A stretch of 64,000 bases of DNA, taken from the NCBI GenBank assembly GCA_944390725.1, contig CALXQU010000006.1, positions 1 to 64,000 of the forward strand, in the 5' to 3' direction. Under the pieces are notes generated by a model. The model had not been told where the DNA came from. It saw only the letters and a list, made by a program, of their open reading frames with translations, and made no database searches. Made by a program: the position numbers and the translations under genes. Shown in pieces: positions 8,093 through 15,206 of the stretch (its first letter is position 1; every line of letters starts with the position of its first letter). The stretch is from an uncultured Spirochaetaceae bacterium (lineage in GTDB: Bacteria > Spirochaetota > Spirochaetia > Sphaerochaetales > Sphaerochaetaceae).

Positions 8093-8124
8093 ATTGATAA
8101 GACCTGAAGCTGGCTTTAGGTCAA
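8093..8124 (-). promoter_or_regulatory. MerR-type promoter/operator with 19-bp spacer
   Basis: Minus strand: -35 TTGACC (8119-8124), a 19-nt spacer (8100-8118), -10 TATCAA(T) (8093-8099). Embedded in the spacer region is the dyad GACCTAAAGC-CA-GCTTCAGGTC (8101-8122) with one mismatch per arm. An overlong spacer with a central dyad is the hallmark of MerR-activated promoters; the divergent merR gene starts 20 nt away. Confidence 0.88.
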
Positions 8125-8143
8125 GGCTTTTGCGGAGGATTCT

Positions 8144-8587
8144 ATGGAATATGCGATAGGGCAGGTATCTGAGATGCTCGGACTGCCGATCTCCACGCTG
8201 AGATACTATGACAAGGAGGGCCTTCTTCCAGGCCTCAGGAGAAGCTCCGGGATCAGGAGGTTCTCCGATAGGGATATCGAGGCGCTCAGGATGATTGCCT
8301 ATCTCAAGAGGACAGGCCTCGGGATTGATTCCATCAGGGAGTTCATGGCATGGGACGATGAGAGCATGGAATGCTTCGGGAAGCGCCTCCAGCTGCTCCA
8401 GCGGCAGCAGAAGGCCCTGGCGGAGGAGATGGAGAGGCTGCAGGGCGCGATGGATATGCTCACATACAAATGCTGGTTCTATGAGGAGGCGATGCGGACC
8501 GGGCATCGTCCCGATCCGTCATGCCGGGATATGCCGGAGGACGTCAGGAAGGCCTACGGCAATTCGCTGGGCAAGGCCTGCTGCTGA
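8144..8587 (+). CDS. MerR family transcriptional regulator
   Basis: 147 residues. N-terminal winged helix-turn-helix is typical: YAIGQVSEMLGLPISTLRYY then DKEGLLPGLRRSSGIRRFS, followed by a long helical linker (residues ~80-110) and a short effector region with KCWFYEEAMRTG. It lacks a clear metal-binding cysteine loop, though the tail ends KACC. Ribosome site GGAGG precedes the ATG. Divergent from the carboxymuconolactone decarboxylase-cupin operon, whose promoter has the 19-bp spacer and dyad expected for its control. The inducing molecule is unknown; an aromatic, quinone or aldehyde stress signal would fit the operon (inference). Confidence 0.92.
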   Translation: MEYAIGQVSEMLGLPISTLRYYDKEGLLPGLRRSSGIRRFSDRDIEALRMIAYLKRTGLGIDSIREFMAWDDESMECFGKRLQLLQRQQKALAEEMERLQGAMDMLTYKCWFYEEAMRTGHRPDPSCRDMPEDVRKAYGNSLGKACC

Positions 8588-8887
8588 TTTCCCCGATACA
8601 TATCGCTCTGGATGCCATCCGCCATGCGGGGGATCCTCAAGCTGGCTGGATGATGAGATAGGGGCTGCCGCAGGATTGCATAGCCTTTATTTGCTATTAC
8701 TAAAGTGTTCAGGACATGCGAGTTAGGGATTGAAGCTTAAAATAATGCAGGATAGCGGCGGCATGTAGGCAGCGGGCATATCTGCATCGTTATGATATAT
8801 AATCAATGGCTGTGAGGATTTCCTCCGCAGAGCCGCGGAAGAGCAGCATGCGGAAGGCGGCCTGGATTTGGAAGAGGTGCTGGGACT
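8588..8887. other. Intergenic region upstream of the GHKL kinase
   Basis: No gene is supported here. A TATAAT at 8798-8803 could be the -10 for the kinase gene, giving a leader of roughly 75 nt; no good -35 was found. Reading frames starting in this interval on the plus strand run out of frame through the kinase and are shadows. Confidence 0.5.
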
Positions 8888-10150
8888 ATGGATCAGGATG
8901 GGATGTTCTATATCGTGAGGATAGTGTTTGTTTCTATCGTGCATGGCATTACGCTGTCCATCCTCGCACGCGGCGAGAGGCACAGCAGGCGGGCGGTGGC
9001 CGCAGCTATGGCAGGGCTTACGCTGGCTATTGCCATCATCGGCAGCGTATTCGCCCTGATTGCTCCCTCAGGGCTGGAGCATGTCTCCTGGACCGCGTAT
9101 ATGATGCTCCTGGTGATGGGCTGCGTCTTCTGCTTCGTCAGTTCCGGCTCTGCCCTGACGGAAAGGCTCTTCGTGTACATCATGTATGTCGCCGTATTCA
9201 TGCTCAGCGTCGGCTATGCCGGCATTATATCCAAGGCTTTCTTCAGGGAGGATGCCGAGCTGGCGCAGCTTGTGATCCGCACTGCCTTCTCGGTCGTCTT
9301 CATCATCCTGCTGAAGGTGTCCCTGCGCGACAGGCTGTATAGGCTCGTGGATGGTCTCAGCGTCCACGGGATGGAGATCACGATGTTCTCCTGGCTGACA
9401 GGCCTCTGCGTGCTTGCCTATGCGATATTCTCGTTCTTCTTCGTCGATGACATGCTGATGAATGCCATCGTCCTGGCCCTGCTGACGCTCATGGTCATCT
9501 CCATCTTCGCCATCGCCAACACGATTGTCCAGCTGACTTCGCGTGAGCTCGAGATGGAGAGGGCAACGGGGAGGCAGCGCCTCCTTGAGAGCGAGCTGGA
9601 GGCGGAGCGGGTATTCGTCGAGAGGGCGAAGGCAATCAGGCATGACCAGAGGCATCATGACAGGACAGTGCTTGAATACCTTGATGAGGGGAATATAGAG
9701 GAGGCGAAGCGCTACCTCGGGGCGCATGACGAGTCCGTGGTATCGGAAGGGCTTGCCTCATGGTGCGGGAATCCGCTCGTCGATGCCCAGCTCAGGATCG
9801 CCTGGCGCTACTGCGCATCACGCAGCATAGCCTTCAGTGCCGATATCCAGCTACCGGACGGCATAGGCGTGGATGATATCGATTTCGTCTCCGTGATGGG
9901 AAACCTGCTGGAGAATGCCATACAGGCAGCTTCTGCAGCGGCAGAGCCATCCGTGTCCGTCTCTTCCCGTGTCTCCGGCGGGAAGCTGCTCCTCGAGATA
10001 AGGAACTCGTTCTCCGGGACCGCGCCGCTTGAAGAGGGGATGGGGCTTGAGAGCGTCAGGTATATCCTCTCCCGGTATGGCGGGCTTCTGTCGCAATCAG
10101 GCAGCGATGGCTTCTTCGTTTCCCGTGTCATAATGCCCCTATGCAATTGA
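8888..10150 (+). CDS. GHKL-family sensor histidine kinase (AgrC-like)
   Basis: 420 residues: six or so membrane segments (residues ~5-215), a short coiled linker (ELEMERATGRQRLLESELEAE), then the kinase. The phosphoacceptor is His252 in AIRHDQRHHDR, the RHDxRHH form seen in AgrC/ComD-type HPK10 kinases. The N-box is NLLENAIQAA (339-348) and a G-box GMGLESVRYILSRYGG follows. Family members usually sense peptides and signal to LytTR response regulators; no response regulator or peptide gene is adjacent, so this is an orphan in the window. AAGAGGTG serves as ribosome site. Confidence 0.9.
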   Translation: MDQDGMFYIVRIVFVSIVHGITLSILARGERHSRRAVAAAMAGLTLAIAIIGSVFALIAPSGLEHVSWTAYMMLLVMGCVFCFVSSGSALTERLFVYIMYVAVFMLSVGYAGIISKAFFREDAELAQLVIRTAFSVVFIILLKVSLRDRLYRLVDGLSVHGMEITMFSWLTGLCVLAYAIFSFFFVDDMLMNAIVLALLTLMVISIFAIANTIVQLTSRELEMERATGRQRLLESELEAERVFVERAKAIRHDQRHHDRTVLEYLDEGNIEEAKRYLGAHDESVVSEGLASWCGNPLVDAQLRIAWRYCASRSIAFSADIQLPDGIGVDDIDFVSVMGNLLENAIQAASAAAEPSVSVSSRVSGGKLLLEIRNSFSGTAPLEEGMGLESVRYILSRYGGLLSQSGSDGFFVSRVIMPLCN

Positions 10151-10174
10151 CAGCGCATTTACCGCTATCGGATT

Positions 10175-10211
10175 TTGTCAATCTATGAATTGTTAATTCA
10201 TGAATTGACAA
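10175..10211. repeat. 37-bp imperfect palindrome upstream of DUF234 ATPase gene
   Basis: TTGTCAATCTATGAATT, 3-nt centre, AATTCATGAATTGACAA: 17-nt arms with two mismatches. A partial direct copy (TGACAATCTAAGAATT) overlaps its right end. The palindrome's right edge includes the TTGACA used as the putative -35 for the next gene, so it is well placed to be an operator. Confidence 0.65.
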
Positions 10212-10233
10212 TCTAAGAATTTGCAAATACTCT
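10205..10233 (+). promoter_or_regulatory. Candidate promoter for a leaderless ATPase mRNA
   Basis: TTGACA (10205-10210), 17-nt spacer, TACTCT (10228-10233, a weak -10). The next ATG is 7 nt on at 10240, where transcription would begin, and no ribosome site precedes that ATG. Confidence 0.5.
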
Positions 10234-10239
10234 GTCCAT

Positions 10240-11628
10240 ATGAAGAGATTCGTGGCACGTGAAAGGGAAATCAGGAAGCTTGAGGAGATAATCGCAAGGG
10301 AAGGCTTCAGGTTCGTGGCTGTCTATGGGAGGAGAAGGGTCGGCAAGTCAGAGCTGATCAGGCATGTCATAGAAGGGAAAGAGCATATTTACTTCCAGGC
10401 GACCCAGGATATGGATTTCAATCTGAGGAGGCTCTCAGCAGCAATCGGTTCCGCCTTCTTCGGCTCCCCTGATATTGCTGCCTATGTGTCTGTAGCATCT
10501 GCCCTTGAGGCAATCGTCAATAACATAAAGGACAGGGAATTCATCCTTGTCATAGATGAGGTTTCATACCTCGCCCAGTCTGACAGCTCTTTCCTGAGCG
10601 TACTGCAGAGCTTTGTCGATAATGATTTCCAGCACTGTAATCTGACATTGATCCTCTGTTCTTCCATCAGCAGCTTCATGGATGAGGATATACTCGGGCT
10701 GAAGAGCCCTGTTTATGGACGCAGCGTGTTCCCGATCAAGCTTCTGCCATTCTCAATCGCGGAATCCGCGCTCATGCTTCCGGGGTGGTCATGCGATGAT
10801 ATAGCAAGGGCACATGCCATGACTGGCGGCATACCGTACTATCTATCATTCTTCTCGCAGTGGAAATGCCTTGATGATGCGGTTATGAATGAGTTCTTCT
10901 CGCCGGGAGGCAGGCTCCTTGTGGAGCCGCGCCTGCTTCTGTCGATGTCCTTCAGGAATGTGGATCTCTATGAAGGGATCCTTGACCTTATGGCGCATGG
11001 ATGCAACGAGGTTTCCGTGATAGCTTCGAAAAGCGGCAAGGACAAGGCAGTGGTCAGCCAGGCGCTTGCGAAGCTTGGGCAGATAGGTATAGCTGCAAAG
11101 CGTAAAGCCATAGGAGGGGTTGGACTGGAGCGCGGCTGGGATATCATAGATGGATATTTCAGGTTCTTCTATCGCTTCGTATTCCCGTATGTCCCGGCTA
11201 TCGAGTATGGCACGGGTGAAGGTGCGATGATGCAGGCAATGAAGGAAATCAATCAATTCACTGCCCGGGAGATGGAGAAGGCTTTCCGGCGATTCATCCT
11301 GACGCATTATAATATGCCGATAAGCACTATAGGCAGTGTGGAGTTCCCTGACAGGATAACGCATCAGAATGAGGAGATCGTCCTTGTCGCGCTGATTCCT
11401 CCTTCCTCTATGCTTTTCGGGGAATGCAAATGGACGGGGAGCCCTGTTGATACCGATGTGTTCAGGAAGCTGGCTGCCCGTGCGGACCTTGCCTATCCAG
11501 AAGTGGCTGACAAGCGCTATTGCCTCATGTCGCGGAGCGGATATACGGAAAGGATGAGGCAGCTTGCTTCCCAGGGCGATGGGAAGCTTCTCCTGCTGAC
11601 TGCGGAGGATATGATCAGGACCCGATAG
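10240..11628 (+). CDS. AAA-type ATPase with C-terminal DUF234 domain
   Basis: 462 residues of the archaeal-ATPase/DUF234 family. N-terminus FVAREREIRKLEE is the usual box preceding Walker A GRRRVGKSE (residues 30-38); Walker B is FILVIDEVSYLAQSD; LILCSSISSFM is the sensor segment. A winged-helix region follows (DKAVVSQALAKLGQIGI), then a C-terminal nuclease-like DUF234 domain (about 350-455; LFGECKWTGSPVDTDVFRKL). Function of these ATPases is unknown; they are often multi-copy accessory genes. Unusually it lacks a ribosome site and has a palindrome and promoter placed for a leaderless message. Its stop is 6 nt from the end of the convergent helicase gene. Confidence 0.88.
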   Translation: MKRFVAREREIRKLEEIIAREGFRFVAVYGRRRVGKSELIRHVIEGKEHIYFQATQDMDFNLRRLSAAIGSAFFGSPDIAAYVSVASALEAIVNNIKDREFILVIDEVSYLAQSDSSFLSVLQSFVDNDFQHCNLTLILCSSISSFMDEDILGLKSPVYGRSVFPIKLLPFSIAESALMLPGWSCDDIARAHAMTGGIPYYLSFFSQWKCLDDAVMNEFFSPGGRLLVEPRLLLSMSFRNVDLYEGILDLMAHGCNEVSVIASKSGKDKAVVSQALAKLGQIGIAAKRKAIGGVGLERGWDIIDGYFRFFYRFVFPYVPAIEYGTGEGAMMQAMKEINQFTAREMEKAFRRFILTHYNMPISTIGSVEFPDRITHQNEEIVLVALIPPSSMLFGECKWTGSPVDTDVFRKLAARADLAYPEVADKRYCLMSRSGYTERMRQLASQGDGKLLLLTAEDMIRTR

Positions 11629-11634
11629 GGAGCC

Positions 11635-13878
11635 TCAGCTGCCTGCCGCCCTCTCCGCCCAGCTGAGCACCCGCTCCTTCATACCGGCAATATCAAGCAC
11701 GCCATATGCGAATCCCTTGCGTATCAGCTCGTCCGGAACGTACCCGTCGTATTTCTCGAAGGCAGGTACCTCTCCCGGATATACCAGCTCGAGCGGGTCG
11801 AAGTCCTTGGCAGCTTCCCCTGCCACGATGCGGTAGAAGCCCTCCTCGCTGGCCTTCATGGTGAACTGCATATAGTAGGGGCGTGACGGGGCGAGCCCTT
11901 TCAGCCCCAGGGCCTTCGCGCAGCGGATCTTGAGGAATCTCTCCAGCGCCAGGAAGGCATAGCTGCCGAGCCAGGGGAAGAGCGCCCACATATTGCCGCC
12001 GAGATGGACGAGCGGATGGTCCTTCATGCCAGCCTTCAGGAATGTCTCCCTGGCATCGGCCAGCCTGCAGGCTGCATGGCGCATGAGGTAGGGGTAGCTC
12101 CTTCCTTCGGAGAGCACCCCATGCATGCGCTCAAGGATGCGCGTGCTGATATCGCCGGCGACGTCGCCGAAATACGCCGGTATGCTTCCCTTGACGAGGG
12201 TGCAGTAGACCTCGCGCTTCCTATGGTCGACTTCCTCCACCAGCCAGACCCTGCCGGCAATCGCTATCTTGTCACCGGCCGGAGGCGGCTTCACGATCGT
12301 GCCGAGCTCTTCCGCGCCTGAGCGTACCGAGTATTCCGGATTCTCCTGGAATACCGCATAGAACCTGTAGCTGTTCACGATGCGTTCCCCCGCAAGGCCG
12401 AGGATCAGGCCTCCGCCCTCGGTCCTGCTTATATGGTCCGTTTCCAGCAGGTGCCTGAGGAGCAGGCGGTAATCATCCTGCGTCACGCGGCGGAAGCAGG
12501 ATAGGGAGAGCACACTTGAAGCAAGCTGGGCAGGGGACATCTCCCCACAGGAGGCCAGAGTGCTCATCGTCTGGTGGTAGAGCAGGCTGTAAGGCAGCCT
12601 TCCAGTCCTGGGTGGCTCCACGAAGCGCTCCTCGATATACAGCTGCACGAGGGCGATTCCCTGGATAAGGTACCAGGGGATCATATCGGGCATCATGGCG
12701 CGTGGCTCGGGATGCTCCTCACGCATGACGAACCACATCTCCGCAGGTGACCCGCGGCGCCCTGTGCGGCCCATGCGCTGCAGGAAGCCGGAGACCGTGA
12801 AGGGCGCATCGATCTGGAACGCGCGCTCAAGCCGCCCGATGTCTATGCCAAGCTCCAGCGTCGCCGTGGCGCAGACCGACATGAGAGAGCCGTCGTCCTT
12901 CATCTCCTCCTCGGCGCTCTCGCGGTAGGAGGCCGACAGGTTGCCATGGTGGATGAGGAAGCGGTCCGGTTCATGGTTCGCCTCGCAGTAATGCCGGAGG
13001 TTCTGGCATACAGCCTCGCATTCCTCCCTGGAGTTGGTGAATATAAGGCATTTCCTGCCCTTCGTATGCTCGAAGATATAGCCGATGCCGGGGTCTGCAG
13101 CCGCAGGAGCCGTATCGGTAGCCTCCTCAGGCTGTGGCGTATCCGGGATCTCCTTCCTCCCTTCATCCGCCTGCGGGCCTGAGTTGTAGAAATGCTCCAT
13201 CGAGAGCCTCCATACCTCCTTCCCGCCATCGAAGCGCGGGATCATGGTCCTGCGGCTGCTGCCGGATGCCAGGAAGCGCCCTGCTTCCTCGGGATTGCCG
13301 ATGGTGGCTGAGAGGCCTATCCTCCGCGGGGAGCAGCCTGCAAGCCTGCACATGCGCTCGATAAGGCAGAATGCCTGCAGCCCGCGGTCGTTCCTGAGCA
13401 GCGAGTGGATCTCGTCGATGACGATGAAGCGGAGGTCGCCGAAGAGGGAAGGGATTTCCATGTGCTTGTTTATCATCAGCGACTCAAGCGATTCCGGCGT
13501 GATCTGCAGTATGCCGCGCGGCTTGCTGAGGAGCCTGCGCTTCTGGGACTGCGGCACATCGCCATGCCAGCGCGTCACGGGGATGCCTGCTTCCGCGCAC
13601 AGCTCGGAGAGGCGCCCGAACTGGTCATTGATGAGTGCCTTCAGCGGCGCGATATACATGACGCCCACGCTTGCCGGCGGATCCTCGTCGAGCAGGGTGA
13701 GGATGGGGAAGAATGCCGCCTCCGTCTTGCCGGATGCCGTCGATGCCGTGATGAGGACATTGTCATCGGTGCCGAATATGGCATCCCCGGCAGCATCCTG
13801 CACGCTCCTCAGGGCCTGCCAGCCGGAACGGTAGATGTAGTCCTGGATGAAAGGCGCATACCTTCCGAATACGTTCAT
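11635..13878 (-). CDS. Lhr/BrxHI-like DEAD/DEAH helicase
   Basis: 747-residue superfamily 2 helicase. Motifs in order: Q-motif-like RSVQDAA (24-30), Walker A STASGKTE (46-53), DEIH (155-158), GLSATIGNP, KCLIFTNSREECE, LELGIDIG and QRMGRTGRRG. Roughly 300 residues follow the helicase core, as in Lhr-type proteins and in BrxHI of type 2 BREX. It is third in a coupled cassette: its ATG overlaps the stop of the BrxD-like ATPase by ATGA. It probably translocates on or unwinds nucleic acid with that ATPase (inference). No methylase, phosphatase (PglZ) or nuclease gene is adjacent. Confidence 0.92.
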   Translation of the reverse strand: MNVFGRYAPFIQDYIYRSGWQALRSVQDAAGDAIFGTDDNVLITASTASGKTEAAFFPILTLLDEDPPASVGVMYIAPLKALINDQFGRLSELCAEAGIPVTRWHGDVPQSQKRRLLSKPRGILQITPESLESLMINKHMEIPSLFGDLRFIVIDEIHSLLRNDRGLQAFCLIERMCRLAGCSPRRIGLSATIGNPEEAGRFLASGSSRRTMIPRFDGGKEVWRLSMEHFYNSGPQADEGRKEIPDTPQPEEATDTAPAAADPGIGYIFEHTKGRKCLIFTNSREECEAVCQNLRHYCEANHEPDRFLIHHGNLSASYRESAEEEMKDDGSLMSVCATATLELGIDIGRLERAFQIDAPFTVSGFLQRMGRTGRRGSPAEMWFVMREEHPEPRAMMPDMIPWYLIQGIALVQLYIEERFVEPPRTGRLPYSLLYHQTMSTLASCGEMSPAQLASSVLSLSCFRRVTQDDYRLLLRHLLETDHISRTEGGGLILGLAGERIVNSYRFYAVFQENPEYSVRSGAEELGTIVKPPPAGDKIAIAGRVWLVEEVDHRKREVYCTLVKGSIPAYFGDVAGDISTRILERMHGVLSEGRSYPYLMRHAACRLADARETFLKAGMKDHPLVHLGGNMWALFPWLGSYAFLALERFLKIRCAKALGLKGLAPSRPYYMQFTMKASEEGFYRIVAGEAAKDFDPLELVYPGEVPAFEKYDGYVPDELIRKGFAYGVLDIAGMKERVLSWAERAAGS

Positions 13879-15206
13879 ATGGTGAACTCCGCATAGGCTT
13901 CGTCCGGCTGTGCCGATGCATCTTCAGGCTTCGCATAGGTGAATCCATCTGACGCCAACAGCTCCTCCATGGACATGGCTGGGTTCTGGTAAAGCAGGTC
14001 AAGCAGCTCTATGAAGTCCCTTATCACTTCCCTCGGCGTGATGTTCGTATCTGCGCCGACGCGCGAGTACTCCAGCTTCACAAAGGCCGCGAGGTCTTCG
14101 GTGCCGAGCCTTCCTTCATAGCCATAGAGGCCCGCATGCATGTGCATGAGCTTCTCGCAGAGCACCAGCATCTCCTCCGGAGTCAGCGGATCAAGCCTGA
14201 TGACGGGAGCCAGCATGTCCCTGGCACCAGGCCTGGAGAACCTGCCTTCGGCCAGACGTGAGCGCAGCGCCTCATAGCTGTATATGCCCCGGCGCCTGTC
14301 CTCTATCGCCTGCGGGGTAGCGCCCATGATGATGCCGAGATACCTTGCCTTGCCCTGCAGCGTATCGTTGTACATGGTCAGCAGCTTCTCATAGTTGTAC
14401 TGGCGCGTGATGGCGTTGGGTATCTTATAGAGGTTGACCAGCTCGTCGATGAAGACCATCAGGCCCGCATAGCCTGCCATGCGGAAGAATACGGCGAATA
14501 TCTTCAGGTAGTCGTACCAGTCATCGTCGGTGATGACCATGCTGACTCCCAGGTCCTCCTTCGCTTCCTTCTTCAGCTGGTACTCCCCGCGGAACCAGCG
14601 TACTACCTTGGCCTTCTTCCCGTCATCGCCGTCAAGATAGGCATGGTAGTAGGTGGAGACCAGATGGGCGAACTCGAATCCATGCACGAGCTCGCTTATG
14701 GCTGAGATGACTTCGTATATCTTCCTGTCGACAGCCTGGGAAAGCCCCGGGTCTCCGGGCATCAGCCCTGTCTCCTGCATCGCCTGCGACTGCATGCTGC
14801 TTATCCAGCGGTCCAGCACAAGCGTCAGGGCCCCGCCTTCCGGCTTGGTCTTGGTGGAGAGGTTGCTGACCAGCTCGCGGTATGTGGCCAGTCCCTGCCC
14901 CCGGGTGCCCTGCAGCCTCCGTTCCGGGGAAAGGTCTGCATCGGCTACGATGTAACCCCTGTCCATGACGTAGTTGCGGATGGTCTGGATGAGGAAGCTC
15001 TTGCCGGATCCATAGCGTCCCACGATGAAGCGGAAGGATGCGCCGCCTTCCGATATGATGTCGACATCATGGAGGAGGGCCTCTATCTCGCTCTTCCTGC
15101 CGACTGCTATGTAAGGCAGGCCGATCCTGGGCACGACGCCGCCTTTCAGGGAATTCAGGACGGCCTGGGCAATCCGCCTGGGGACCTTCCTGCTGTCATC
15201 ACTCAT
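13875..15206 (-). CDS. BrxD-like (DUF2791) ATP-binding protein
   Basis: 443 residues of the BREX-system ATP-binding (DUF2791/BrxD) family, AAA+-related P-loop ATPases. Walker A GRYGSGKS at 63-70 lies in FIVGRYGSGKSFLIQTIR; Walker B LMVFIDELVNLYK near 260; LGIIMGATPQAIEDRRRGIY resembles the sensor region. It starts inside the end of the TerB-domain gene (8-nt overlap) and ends overlapping the helicase start by 4 nt, so the three proteins are likely made in fixed ratio and work together. In type 2 BREX, BrxD and BrxHI are neighbours, but the core BREX genes are absent here. Confidence 0.9.
   Translation of the reverse strand: MSDDSRKVPRRIAQAVLNSLKGGVVPRIGLPYIAVGRKSEIEALLHDVDIISEGGASFRFIVGRYGSGKSFLIQTIRNYVMDRGYIVADADLSPERRLQGTRGQGLATYRELVSNLSTKTKPEGGALTLVLDRWISSMQSQAMQETGLMPGDPGLSQAVDRKIYEVISAISELVHGFEFAHLVSTYYHAYLDGDDGKKAKVVRWFRGEYQLKKEAKEDLGVSMVITDDDWYDYLKIFAVFFRMAGYAGLMVFIDELVNLYKIPNAITRQYNYEKLLTMYNDTLQGKARYLGIIMGATPQAIEDRRRGIYSYEALRSRLAEGRFSRPGARDMLAPVIRLDPLTPEEMLVLCEKLMHMHAGLYGYEGRLGTEDLAAFVKLEYSRVGADTNITPREVIRDFIELLDLLYQNPAMSMEELLASDGFTYAKPEDASAQPDEAYAEFTI

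Noticed and set aside
8072..8506. N-terminal extension of the CMD-cupin protein
   Set aside because: It would run antisense through the merR gene and past its own promoter; the ATG at 8071 has an ideal ribosome site.
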